In this document: positions 7,144 to 14,537 of the stretch, in pieces
Layout: each line of letters begins with the position of its first letter
How positions within the stretch are numbered: the first letter of the stretch is position 1
DNA from: Rhodocyclaceae bacterium
GTDB taxonomy: Bacteria > Pseudomonadota > Gammaproteobacteria > Burkholderiales > Rhodocyclaceae
DNA: 16,968 nucleotides
Assembly: GCA_030682595.1 (NCBI GenBank)
Contig: JAUXNZ010000056.1
Span: 1-16,968 of the forward strand
Direction: 5' to 3'
Translations under genes and position numbers: made by a program
Notes under the pieces: model-generated
The model's database searches: none
What the model was told of the DNA's origin: nothing
The model's input: the letters and a program-made list of their open reading frames with translations, nothing else

Positions 7144-7175
7144 AGGTTAGAAGCTACGCCATTAAGGGTAGAAAA
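7134..7175. repeat. Imperfect 21-bp tandem direct repeat at the hypD stop
   Basis: Two adjacent 21-bp units (7134-7154 and 7155-7175) agree at 17 of 21 positions, with the shared core TACGCCAT-x-AAGG-x-TAGAA. The first unit contains the hypD TAA, so only one copy lies outside the gene. The unit length is two helical turns, and the array ends 14 nt before the FNR-like box. It may be a pair of activator sites or a recent small duplication. Confidence 0.75.
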
Positions 7176-7189
7176 TAATTCTATCGCGG

Positions 7190-7238
7190 TTGACCCTCGT
7201 CAAAAGTCAGTACTTCTAAGGTGGCTATAAAGTCGGGC
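7190..7238 (+). promoter_or_regulatory. Candidate FNR/ANR-type class II promoter of the hyb operon
   Basis: TTGACCCTCGTCAA (7190-7203) is a perfect dyad with 5-bp arms and matches TTGAT-N4-ATCAA at 8 of 10. Exactly 22 nt downstream is TATAAA (7226-7231), 5 of 6 to TATAAT. This places the box at -41.5 relative to a start near 7238, the standard class II position for FNR-family activators. The leader to the hybO ATG is then about 28 nt and contains GGGAG. The 122-nt gap 7144-7265 also holds an A/T-rich patch and the second unit of the tandem repeat, but no gene. Confidence 0.65.
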
Positions 7239-7265
7239 ATAACTGACCACAAGGGAGTGGAAGTC

Positions 7266-8432
7266 ATGAGCGCATCGATCTTCGATCTCGACAGAGATAG
7301 TTTCACCGTTGCCGAAAAGCGGTTGCGCATGCCGCGGCGCGAATTCCTGCAGTTCTGTACCACCGTGGCGGCGACTCTCGGCCTGCCGGCCGGCGCCGCA
7401 GCGGCGGTGGCCAAGGCGGTCGAATCCGCCAAGCGTCCGTCGGTCATCTGGCTCCACTTCCAGGAATGCACGGGCTGCTCCGAATCGCTGTTGCGCGCCG
7501 AGCATCCAACGCTTGAGAAGCTGATTCTCGACGTCATTTCGCTCGACTACCACGAGACACTGATGGCGGCGGCCGGCCACCAGGCCGAGGCGGCGCGCAA
7601 GGCCTCGATGGAAGCCAACAAGGGCAAGTACATTCTCGTCATCGAGGGTTCGATTCCCACCAAGTTGAACGGCATCCACTGCAAGGTTGGCGGCCATACC
7701 GCCATCGAGATGACCAAGGAATGCGCGGCCGATGCCGCGGCGGTGATCGCCATCGGTTCCTGTGCTTCGTGGGGCGGCATGCCTTCGGCCGATCCGAACC
7801 CGACCGGCGCATCCAGCGTCGCCGAGGTGCTCGGCAAGCCGGTCGTGACGATTCCCGGTTGCCCGCCCAACCCTTACAACTTCCTCGCCACGGTGGTGCA
7901 TTTCCTGACCTTCGGCTCGTTGCCAGCGGTCGATAAGCTCGGCCGACCGTTGTTTGCCTATGGGCGTCTGATCCACGAGAACTGCGAACGCCGCGCGCAC
8001 TTCGATGCCGGCCGCTTTGCGATGCAGTTCGGCGACGCGGGCCATCGCAAGGGCTACTGCCTGTACAAGCTCGGCTGCAAGGGGCCGGAAACCTGGGCCA
8101 ACTGCCCGACGCTGGGCTTCGGCGACGCCGGCGAGAGCAACTGGCCGGTCGGTTGTGGCGCACCCTGCTTCGGCTGCAGCGAAAAGGGCGTCGGCTTCAC
8201 CAAGCCGATTCACTCCATGGCGAAGATGGCCAATGTAACGCCGCCGCTCCAGTATCCGCGCATCGAGGAGCGGATCGGCGAGGGCTCCAGCTTCGCGAGC
8301 GCGGCGGCACTTGCCGCCATCGCCGGCGCGGCAGCAGGCGGCGCGGCGATGCTGGCGAAGAATCTTGGCTTGTCGCATCAGGCCGCCGAACAGGAAAAGA
8401 AGGGCGGCCAGAAACCCAAAGCGGAGGTGTGA
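7266..8432 (+). CDS. hybO: Membrane-bound uptake [NiFe] hydrogenase small subunit, HybO type
   Basis: This 388-residue subunit carries three Fe-S clusters from the active site to the membrane partners. A Tat signal RREFLQF lies at residues 24-30, so the folded dimer is exported to the periplasm. The proximal cluster uses C68, C71, C166 and C199. The distal cluster uses H237, C240, C265 and C271. The medial region has C280, C301 and C304, plus an extra C297 in GCGAPC where relatives usually have a Gly-His-Pro-Cys arrangement. A weak Ala/Gly-rich hydrophobic stretch (about 342-364) followed by a Lys-rich tail is the usual C-terminal anchor. I chose the ATG at 7266 because an upstream GTG at 7221 overlaps the predicted -10 box. 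The hybA start follows after 1 nt. Confidence 0.93.
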   Translation: MSASIFDLDRDSFTVAEKRLRMPRREFLQFCTTVAATLGLPAGAAAAVAKAVESAKRPSVIWLHFQECTGCSESLLRAEHPTLEKLILDVISLDYHETLMAAAGHQAEAARKASMEANKGKYILVIEGSIPTKLNGIHCKVGGHTAIEMTKECAADAAAVIAIGSCASWGGMPSADPNPTGASSVAEVLGKPVVTIPGCPPNPYNFLATVVHFLTFGSLPAVDKLGRPLFAYGRLIHENCERRAHFDAGRFAMQFGDAGHRKGYCLYKLGCKGPETWANCPTLGFGDAGESNWPVGCGAPCFGCSEKGVGFTKPIHSMAKMANVTPPLQYPRIEERIGEGSSFASAAALAAIAGAAAGGAAMLAKNLGLSHQAAEQEKKGGQKPKAEV

Positions 8433-8433
8433 G

Positions 8434-9441
8434 ATGAACTCCCGACGCGATTTTCTCAAGCGTGCCGTTACCGGTGCCGCAATGGTCGGCGTTGGCGCGA
8501 CGGCATCCGGTGCCGCGCTGGCGCGCGAAACCTACAAGGTGCCGCCGGGAGGTCTGGGCCTGCTCTACGATGCGACGCTGTGCGTCGGCTGCAAGGCCTG
8601 TGTGGCGGCGTGCAAGGAAGCCAACGGCAATCCCCCCGAGTTCAATACCGTCGATCATTTGTGGGACACGCCACTCGATACCAGCGGGTATTCGTTCAAC
8701 ATCATCAAGATGTACCGCAACGGCACGATGGAAACGAAGGATGCCGAGAAGAACGGCTACGCCTTCATGAAGACCTCCTGCCTGCACTGCGCCGACCCGA
8801 GCTGCGTGTCGGCCTGCCCGGTCTCGGCGATGATCAAGAATCCCGTCACCGGCATCGTCACGTACAACCCGGACAAGTGCATCGGCTGCCGCTACTGCGT
8901 GGCGGCCTGTCCGTTCGGCATCCCGAAATACCAGTACGACGATCCGCTCGGCCGCATCGGCAAGTGCGAGTTGTGTGTCCATCGACACAAGGATGGCCAT
9001 TATTCTGCCTGCGCCGAAGTCTGCCCGACCGGCGCGACGTTGTTTGGCAAGACCTCCGACCTGCTGGCCGAAGCCAGGCGGCGCCTCGCCCTCAAGCCCG
9101 GCGAGATCACCACCTATCCGCGCGGCCGGCTCGGCGATGCGATGGCGCCTGGTGTCAATTGGCGCGTTGAACCCGACCAGACCTACGAAGGCGCGGTTGC
9201 CAGCTATCAGCAGCACATCTACGGCGAGACGGAATACGGCGGCACGCAGGTGCTGAAGCTTTCCGGCGTGCCTTTCGAGAAGGTCGGCATGCCCAAGCTG
9301 CCGCCTTATTCGTCGGCAGCGACTTCGGAGACGATCCAGCACACCCTGTATGGCGGATTGATCATGCCGGTTGCCGTGCTCGGCGTGTTGGCCTGGGTGG
9401 CCAAGCGCAATGTCAAGCCGGATGAAGGAGATCAGTCATGA
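8434..9441 (+). CDS. hybA: Periplasmic ferredoxin-like hydrogenase subunit HybA
   Basis: This 335-residue protein passes electrons between the hydrogenase small subunit and the membrane protein HybB. A Tat motif SRRDFLKR (residues 3-10) opens the protein and the signal probably ends near ALA-RE (about 30). Ferredoxin cysteines come in the usual [4Fe-4S] spacing: C50, C53, C56 and C60, then groups CLHCADPSCVSACP, CIGCRYCVAACP and CELC with CAEVCP, enough for four clusters. A C-terminal hydrophobic helix (GGLIMPVAVLGVLAWVA) anchors it, as known for HybA. Its length fits the family (about 330). The ATG has GGAGG upstream and its stop overlaps hybB by 4 nt. Confidence 0.94.
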   Translation: MNSRRDFLKRAVTGAAMVGVGATASGAALARETYKVPPGGLGLLYDATLCVGCKACVAACKEANGNPPEFNTVDHLWDTPLDTSGYSFNIIKMYRNGTMETKDAEKNGYAFMKTSCLHCADPSCVSACPVSAMIKNPVTGIVTYNPDKCIGCRYCVAACPFGIPKYQYDDPLGRIGKCELCVHRHKDGHYSACAEVCPTGATLFGKTSDLLAEARRRLALKPGEITTYPRGRLGDAMAPGVNWRVEPDQTYEGAVASYQQHIYGETEYGGTQVLKLSGVPFEKVGMPKLPPYSSAATSETIQHTLYGGLIMPVAVLGVLAWVAKRNVKPDEGDQS

Positions 9442-10607
9442 GCGCCGTATCAAAAGTTCATGGGCATCACGCCAGGCCCGCCCCCGTCGGCGGACCGCTG
9501 CTTAACGCGGTGACCCTGACGGCGGGCATCCTGATCGCCATCATGGCGGCGATCCTCGTGGTGCGGTTCTTCTATGGCCTCGGCAGCGTCACGAACCTGA
9601 ACGACGGCTATCCGTGGGGCATCTGGATCGTCGTCGACGTGATGATCGGTTCGGCCTTCGCCTGTGGCGGCTTCTCCGTGGCGATGCTGGTCTATATCTT
9701 CAACAAGGGCGAGTATCACCCGTTGGTGCGACCGGCGTTGCTGGCCAGCCTGTTCGGCTACACCATCGCCGGCGCGGCGGTGATCGTCGATCTCGGCCGC
9801 TGGTGGAACGTCTGGAACATGTACTGGCCCTGGTCGGCGAACCCGAACTCGGTGATGTTCGAGGTGGCCATTTGCATCACGCTCTACGTCCTCGTGATGT
9901 GGATCGAGTTCGCGCCGACCTTCTTCGAGAAATTCGGCATGGACGCGGCCAAGCGTCGGCTGTCGAAGATCATGTTCATCATCATCGCGCTGGGTACGCT
10001 GCTGCCGATGATGCACCAGTCCTCGCTTGGAACATTGTGGGTGGTGCTCGGCTCGCAGGTGCATCCGCTCTGGCAGACGCCGGTCGTACCATTGCTGTTC
10101 CTGCTGACCGCCATCATCATCGGCTACGCCGTGGTGCTGTTCGAGTCCTGCGTGGCGTCGTCGGCTTACCGGCGCAGCATCGAGATGCACCTGCTGACAC
10201 CGCTGGCCAAGGTGATGCTTGGCCTCGTCGCGGTCTACATCGTGGTGCGTTTCGCCGATCTGGTCTGGCGCGGCGCGCTGGGGCTGGCCTTTGGCCTGAC
10301 ACTCGAAGCCGTGATGTTCTGGTTCGAAATGGCCTGCTTCATCGGCATCTTCCTCGTTATCGGCACCGAAGCCCAGCGGCGCAATCCCGCCCGCCTGTTC
10401 GTCGGCGGCATCATCATCATGCTGGGCGGTGCCCTGCTGCGCATCAACGGCTTCCTGATCGGCTACGACACGGGCGGCGGCTACCAGTACTTCCCGTCGC
10501 TGACGGAAGTGCTCGTTACCGTCGGCATGTTCGCCATCGAGGTAGTCGGTTACATCATCATCACCCGCCGCTTCCCGGTCCTGCCCCGGGAAGAAGCCCA
10601 CGCCTGA
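9438..10607 (+). CDS. hybB: Integral membrane quinone-reducing hydrogenase subunit HybB
   Basis: This 389-residue NrfD/PsrC-family membrane protein takes electrons from HybA and reduces the quinone pool. About nine or ten hydrophobic segments run through the whole length, the first at about 21-46 and the last near VTVGMFAIEVVGYIIIT. They are separated by short polar loops that include typical family sequence (GYPWGIWIVVDV, MHQSSLGTLW and RINGFLIGYD). It has no haem-binding or Fe-S motif, as expected. Its length matches E. coli HybB (about 390). ATGA overlap with hybA and AAGGAG upstream indicate strong coupled translation. A HybB partner, instead of a cytochrome b, marks the enzyme as Hyd-2-like rather than Hyd-1-like. 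Confidence 0.94.
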   Translation: MSAVSKVHGHHARPAPVGGPLLNAVTLTAGILIAIMAAILVVRFFYGLGSVTNLNDGYPWGIWIVVDVMIGSAFACGGFSVAMLVYIFNKGEYHPLVRPALLASLFGYTIAGAAVIVDLGRWWNVWNMYWPWSANPNSVMFEVAICITLYVLVMWIEFAPTFFEKFGMDAAKRRLSKIMFIIIALGTLLPMMHQSSLGTLWVVLGSQVHPLWQTPVVPLLFLLTAIIIGYAVVLFESCVASSAYRRSIEMHLLTPLAKVMLGLVAVYIVVRFADLVWRGALGLAFGLTLEAVMFWFEMACFIGIFLVIGTEAQRRNPARLFVGGIIIMLGGALLRINGFLIGYDTGGGYQYFPSLTEVLVTVGMFAIEVVGYIIITRRFPVLPREEAHA

Positions 10608-10622
10608 TTGCTGGAGAACAAC

Positions 10623-12329
10623 ATGAGCACAAGAATTACCGTCGATCCCATCACCCGTATCGAAGGCCACCTGCGCATCGACGTCGATGTCGATGGCGGC
10701 AAGGTGAGCAAGGCGTGGTCCTCCGGCCAGATGTGGCGGGGCGTCGAACTGATCCTGCAGGGCCGCGATCCGCGCGATGCCTGGACGATCACGCAGCGCA
10801 TCTGCGGGGTATGCACGACCGTGCATGCGATCGCCTCGGTGCGCGCGGTGGAAAACGCGCTGCAGCTCGAAGTGCCGCTCAACGCGCAATACATCCGCAA
10901 CCTGATCATCCTCGCGCATGCGGTGCATGACCACATCGTGCACTTCTACCACCTGTCGGCGCTCGACTGGGTGGACGTCACCTCCGCGCTCAAGGCCGAT
11001 CCCGACAAGACCGCGGCGCTGGCCGAAAGCCTGTCGTCGTGGAACCGCAATGGCAAGCACGAGATGCGCGCCGTGAAAGAACGCCTCGCCGGCTTCGTCG
11101 GCGGTGGCCAACTGGGCATCTTCACCAACGGCTACTGGGGCCACCCGGCAATGAAGCTGCCGCCGGAAGTCAATCTCCTCGCTGTCGCCCACTACCTGCA
11201 GGCGCTGGAAGTGCAGCGCAGGGCGAACAAAATCGTCAGCATCCTCGGTGCCAAGACGCCGCACATCCAGAACCTTGCCGTCGGCGGCGTGGCAAACCCG
11301 ATCTCCACCGACTCGCAATCCGTTCTGACGGTGGAGCGCCTGCTGGCAATCAAGGGTTATATCGACGAGCTCGCCGATTTCGTCAAGAACGTTTATCTCA
11401 TCGACGTGGCGGCGATCGGCGCCTTCTATGCCGACTGGACCAAGTACGGCGCGGGCGTCACCAACTACCTGTCCGTGCCCGACCTGCCGCTCGACACCAA
11501 GGGCACGCAGTTTGCGCTGCCCGGTGGCTACATCGACGCGGGCGACGTATCGAAGTTCAAGCCGATCACCAGCTTCAACGACGACTTCTGGGGCAAGGGC
11601 GTCGAGGAGTCGGTCAAGCATTCGTGGTACGAGGATGGCAACAAGAAGCCGCTGCATCCCTATCAGGGCGAGACCAAGCCGAACTACACCGACTTCCAGG
11701 ATGCCGGCAAGTATTCCTGGCTCAAGTCGCCGACCTTCTATGGCAAGCCGGCGCAAGTCGGGCCGCTCGCACACGTGCTGTGCATGTTCGCCGCCGGCCA
11801 CGAGCCGACCAAGAAGTACGCGACACTCGCACTCGACACCGTGTCCGCGCTCGCCAAAACCAAGGTCGGCATCGATGCCTTGCACTCCACCATCGGTCGC
11901 CATGCCGCCCGTGCCGTGCGCTGTGCCGTGATGGTCGACCAGCTCGCCGATCAGTGGGGCCTGCTCATCAACAACATCGCCAAGGGCGATGTCAAAACCT
12001 TCAACCCGCCGGTGTTCCCGAAGGGCGAGTCGATGGGCGTCGGTTTCCACGAAGCGCCCCGTGGCGTGCTCTCCCACTGGGTCGTCATCGACAACGGCAA
12101 GATCAAGAACTACCAGTGCGTCGTGCCCTCGACCTGGAATGCCTGTCCGAAGAACGAGAAGGACGAGATGGGGCCCTATGAGGCAGCGCTGATCGGCAAC
12201 CCGATCGCCGATCCCGAGAAGCCACTCGAAGTGCTGCGCACGATTCACTCTTTCGATCCCTGCATCGCCTGCGCGGTGCATCTGACCGACAAGGAAAACG
12301 AGCAGAACGTCACGATCAAGGTTGTCTGA
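10623..12329 (+). CDS. hybC: Uptake [NiFe] hydrogenase large subunit HybC
   Basis: This 568-residue catalytic subunit houses the Ni-Fe centre. C61 and C64 (RICGVCTTVHA) and C547 and C550 (DPCIACAVH) are the four ligands. HybD is expected to cut after H553 and release a 15-residue tail, the same length as in E. coli HybC. ITVDPITRIEGHLRID at the N-terminus is the classic group 1 signature. It has no signal peptide and is exported by riding with HybO. The ATG at 10623 is preceded by GGAG; a TTG five codons upstream is open but lacks a ribosome site. It sits 15 nt after hybB. Confidence 0.97.
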   Translation: MSTRITVDPITRIEGHLRIDVDVDGGKVSKAWSSGQMWRGVELILQGRDPRDAWTITQRICGVCTTVHAIASVRAVENALQLEVPLNAQYIRNLIILAHAVHDHIVHFYHLSALDWVDVTSALKADPDKTAALAESLSSWNRNGKHEMRAVKERLAGFVGGGQLGIFTNGYWGHPAMKLPPEVNLLAVAHYLQALEVQRRANKIVSILGAKTPHIQNLAVGGVANPISTDSQSVLTVERLLAIKGYIDELADFVKNVYLIDVAAIGAFYADWTKYGAGVTNYLSVPDLPLDTKGTQFALPGGYIDAGDVSKFKPITSFNDDFWGKGVEESVKHSWYEDGNKKPLHPYQGETKPNYTDFQDAGKYSWLKSPTFYGKPAQVGPLAHVLCMFAAGHEPTKKYATLALDTVSALAKTKVGIDALHSTIGRHAARAVRCAVMVDQLADQWGLLINNIAKGDVKTFNPPVFPKGESMGVGFHEAPRGVLSHWVVIDNGKIKNYQCVVPSTWNACPKNEKDEMGPYEAALIGNPIADPEKPLEVLRTIHSFDPCIACAVHLTDKENEQNVTIKVV

Positions 12330-12334
12330 AAATG

Positions 12335-12390
12335 CGCCCCCATCCCCCCAGCCCCCTTCCCGGGAAGGGGGAGACTGGCGGTTCGCTGCG
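12335..12390. repeat. GC-rich intergenic repeat with 20-bp perfect palindrome between hybC and hybD
   Basis: CCCCCTTCCCGGGAAGGGGG (12352-12371) is a perfect 20-bp palindrome inside a C/G-rich block that begins CCCCCATCCCCCCAGCC and ends with GGTTCGCTGCGCTCG. I recall this composition as common between betaproteobacterial genes. It lies in the 76-nt gap separating the structural genes from the maturation genes and has no T tract. It could set mRNA stability or partial termination here. Confidence 0.65.
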
Positions 12391-12405
12391 CTCGAAAAGG
12401 CTGCC

Positions 12406-12882
12406 ATGAAGGTCGTGGTGCTGGGCGTCGGCAATACGATCCTTGCCGACGAAGGGGTGGGTGTGCGCGTCGTCGAGGCGCTGGAGCGCGAATACACGGT
12501 GCCAGCGGGGGTGACCGTGATCGACGCCGGCACCTCGGGCATGGAAATGCTCGAGGACCTGTCCGACCTCGATTTCCTGCTGGTCGTCGATGCCATCGCC
12601 GCCGGCAAGGCGCCCGGCGAACTGGTGCAACTGCGTGGCGACGCGGTGCCGGTGTTCTTCCGTCGCAACCTCTCGCCCCACGGCATCGGCCTCTCGGATG
12701 TGCTGGCATCGCTCGAATTCCTCGGCGCCGAGCCGAAGGAAACCGTCATCCTCGGCGTGCAGCCAACCTCGCTGGATCTATCCACCGAACTGACGCCGAC
12801 CATCGCCGCGTGCGTGCCGGCACTGGTGGCGCAGGTCGTTGCCGAACTCACACAGCGCGGCCTTGCGCCGACGCGCCGCTGA
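12406..12882 (+). CDS. hybD: HybD/HyaD-family hydrogenase maturation endopeptidase
   Basis: This 158-residue protease removes the HybC tail after nickel insertion. LGVGNTILADEGVGVR is the family N-terminus, and the three nickel-binding positions E16, D62 and H92 line up with E16, D62 and H93 of E. coli HybD. Its length matches that family closely. I chose the ATG at 12406 (AAAGG upstream) because the earlier open part of the frame only translates the repeat palindrome. It is the second endopeptidase in the window and differs clearly from HoxW, in line with one protease per large subunit. Confidence 0.94.
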   Translation: MKVVVLGVGNTILADEGVGVRVVEALEREYTVPAGVTVIDAGTSGMEMLEDLSDLDFLLVVDAIAAGKAPGELVQLRGDAVPVFFRRNLSPHGIGLSDVLASLEFLGAEPKETVILGVQPTSLDLSTELTPTIAACVPALVAQVVAELTQRGLAPTRR

Positions 12883-12906
12883 AAGTCGGCGCTGGCAGGA
12901 CGGCAC

Positions 12907-13371
12907 ATGTTCGCGGAAAACCCTAGCGCGCAGGTCGAGGCGACCTTCCGCCGCATCCAGACCGAACGCATGGCAGGGCTGCCGCTGCTCAATCCGGTGC
13001 TGGAAGTGGCAGCGGTGGGTTTCGCGCGCCATGGCAACGACTGGCGCGGCGTGCTGGTGACGCCGTGGTGCATCGACCTGTTGCTGGTGCCGGCGAGAGC
13101 AGACTGGACGGTTCCCGGCCCGCACGAGCGCGTGTTCCGGCAATACGCCTCGGGCAATTTCGCCTTCCTGCCGAATCACGAGGACGGGCTGGGCGATTAC
13201 CTGATCTGCGCGCTGATCCACGACATGAACCGGTTCCCCGATCAGGAATCCGCGTGCATGACGGCGCAGGCCTGCTTGATCGCGCTGGATCTCGCGCCCG
13301 TCCAGCCGGCAGCCGATCCCGCCGCGCCCGGTTCGTCTTCCCGCCGGAAATTTCTGTCGCTGGGCAGCTAG
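12907..13371 (+). CDS. hybE: Hydrogenase assembly chaperone HybE/HupJ family
   Basis: This 154-residue protein of the HybE/HupJ family keeps the small subunit from being exported before the large subunit is mature; E. coli HybE binds Tat signal peptides of Hyd-2. The match is seen in NPSAQVEATFRRIQ, MAGLPLLNPVLEVAAVGF, VLVTPWCIDLLLVP and the LPNHEDGLGDYL region. The C-terminus is SRRKFLSLGS: residues 145-150 read SRRKFL, nearly the Tat consensus, although this is the wrong end for a signal peptide. The ATG at 12907 has AGGA upstream. The gene lies 24 nt after hybD. Confidence 0.9.
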   Translation: MFAENPSAQVEATFRRIQTERMAGLPLLNPVLEVAAVGFARHGNDWRGVLVTPWCIDLLLVPARADWTVPGPHERVFRQYASGNFAFLPNHEDGLGDYLICALIHDMNRFPDQESACMTAQACLIALDLAPVQPAADPAAPGSSSRRKFLSLGS

Positions 13372-13380
13372 AATCCTGAC

Positions 13381-13722
13381 ATGCATGAAATGTCGCTCGT
13401 CGAGGGCGTGCGCGAACTGATCGAGGATGCCGCGGCGCGCGAGGGCTTCAGTCGCGTAAGTAGTGTGCGGGTCGAGATCGGCCAGTTGAGCGGCGTCGAA
13501 CGCGAGGCCTTCGAGTTCTGTTTCGACCTCGCGATGCGCGGCGGCATCACCGACGGTGCGCGGCTCGAAGTGATCGCCACGCCGGGCCGCGGCCGCTGCC
13601 CGGACTGCGGCAGGGAAACGGCGCTGGCGGTCGTCTATGATCCATGCGAACATTGCGGCGCGGTGCCGGTGGCCGTGATCGGCGGCACGGAGATGCGCGT
13701 CATCGACCTTGAAGTGGAGTGA
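13381..13722 (+). CDS. hypA: Nickel-delivery protein HypA
   Basis: This 113-residue nickel metallochaperone works with HypB to load Ni into the large-subunit precursor. It begins MHEMSLVEGV, where the N-terminal Met-His-Glu (H2) binds nickel. Two CxxC pairs, C73/C76 (CPDCG) and C89/C92 (CEHCG), form the structural zinc site. Its length is exactly as expected. The start sits 9 nt after the hybE stop, but there is no good ribosome site, so it may depend on upstream translation. In the Hyd-2 operon of E. coli the same position holds the HypA paralogue HybF. Confidence 0.96.
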   Translation: MHEMSLVEGVRELIEDAAAREGFSRVSSVRVEIGQLSGVEREAFEFCFDLAMRGGITDGARLEVIATPGRGRCPDCGRETALAVVYDPCEHCGAVPVAVIGGTEMRVIDLEVE

Positions 13723-13727
13723 ACGAC

Positions 13728-14537
13728 ATGTGTACGACTTGCGGTTGCGGCGAAGGCGAAACGAAGATCGAGGGCGATGATCTGCATCATGCCCACGAAC
13801 AAACTCACACGCATGCGGACGGCACCACGCATAGTCACGCGCACGGCCATGACTATCGACCTGCCCAAGGTGAAAGCCGGCGTGTCACGCTCGAACGGGA
13901 CATCCTGGCGAAGAACAACGCCTATGCCGCGCAGAACCGCGAGCGCTTCGCCGCGCAGGGCATCCTCGCGCTGAACCTCGTCTCCAGTCCCGGTTCGGGC
14001 AAGACGACGCTGCTGGTGAAGACCATCGAGGCGCTGCAAGGCAAACTGTCCATCGCGGTCGTCGAAGGCGACCAGCAGACCAGCCACGACGCCGAGCGCA
14101 TCCGCGCCACCGGCGCGCCGGCCGTGCAGATCAACACCGGCAAGGGTTGTCACCTCGACGCGCACATGGTTGGCCACGCACTGGAGCAGCTGCCACTGGC
14201 CAGGGGCAGCGTGCTGATGATCGAGAACGTCGGCAACCTCGTCTGCCCGGCGGCCTTCGACCTCGGCGAGGCAGGCAAGGTGGTGATCCTTTCCGTGACC
14301 GAAGGCGAGGACAAGCCGCTCAAGTATCCGGACATGTTCCGCGCCGCACGGCTGATGCTCGTCAATAAATGCGACTTGCTGCCCTATCTGCAGTTCGACG
14401 TCGACCAGGCGATCGCCTACGCGCGCCGCGTCAATCCGCTGATCGAGGTGATCCGCGTCGCGGCGACGACGGGCGAGGGCATGCCAGCCTGGTTCGACTG
14501 GATCGTAAAGGGCGCCGCCGCTGTCCGTGGTCAATGA
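13728..14537 (+). CDS. hypB: Nickel-inserting GTPase HypB
   Basis: This 269-residue SIMIBI-class GTPase, with HypA, inserts nickel. The N-terminus MCTTCGCG supplies the high-affinity Ni motif (C2, C5, C7). A His-rich stretch at about 20-41, with some nine histidines, is likely nickel storage. The P-loop is SSPGSGKTT (86-94), followed by EGDQQTSHDAERI, the metal-binding CH pair in GKGCHLDAHM, and NKCDLLPY for guanine. I chose the ATG at 13728 (GGAG upstream) over a GTG at 13719 because CTTCGCG must directly follow the initiator Met. It begins 5 nt after hypA and overlaps hypF by 11 nt. Confidence 0.97.
   Translation: MCTTCGCGEGETKIEGDDLHHAHEQTHTHADGTTHSHAHGHDYRPAQGESRRVTLERDILAKNNAYAAQNRERFAAQGILALNLVSSPGSGKTTLLVKTIEALQGKLSIAVVEGDQQTSHDAERIRATGAPAVQINTGKGCHLDAHMVGHALEQLPLARGSVLMIENVGNLVCPAAFDLGEAGKVVILSVTEGEDKPLKYPDMFRAARLMLVNKCDLLPYLQFDVDQAIAYARRVNPLIEVIRVAATTGEGMPAWFDWIVKGAAAVRGQ

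Noticed and set aside
7222..7238. Possible sigma-54 promoter (TGGC...GGGC) before hybO
   Set aside because: The -12 element reads GG instead of GC at the required spacing and the -24 element lacks CAC, while the overlapping FNR plus TATAAA layout fits better.
7221..7265. Upstream GTG start for hybO at 7221
   Set aside because: It overlaps the predicted -10 hexamer and lies before the likely transcript start. The ATG at 7266 has a ribosome site and gives a normal Tat signal.
7200..9342. Long antisense frames opposite hybO and hybA (about 419 and 381 codons)
   Set aside because: Same GC shadow effect; no ribosome site or recognisable family, and hybO and hybA are certain.
9450..13157. Antisense open frame of about 1,235 codons on the minus strand, opposite hybB, hybC, hybD and part of hybE
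   Set aside because: It is made of His/Asp/Arg/Gly-rich low-complexity sequence with no domain and mirrors four well-supported genes. High GC at third codon positions removes stops from one antisense frame, which explains its length.
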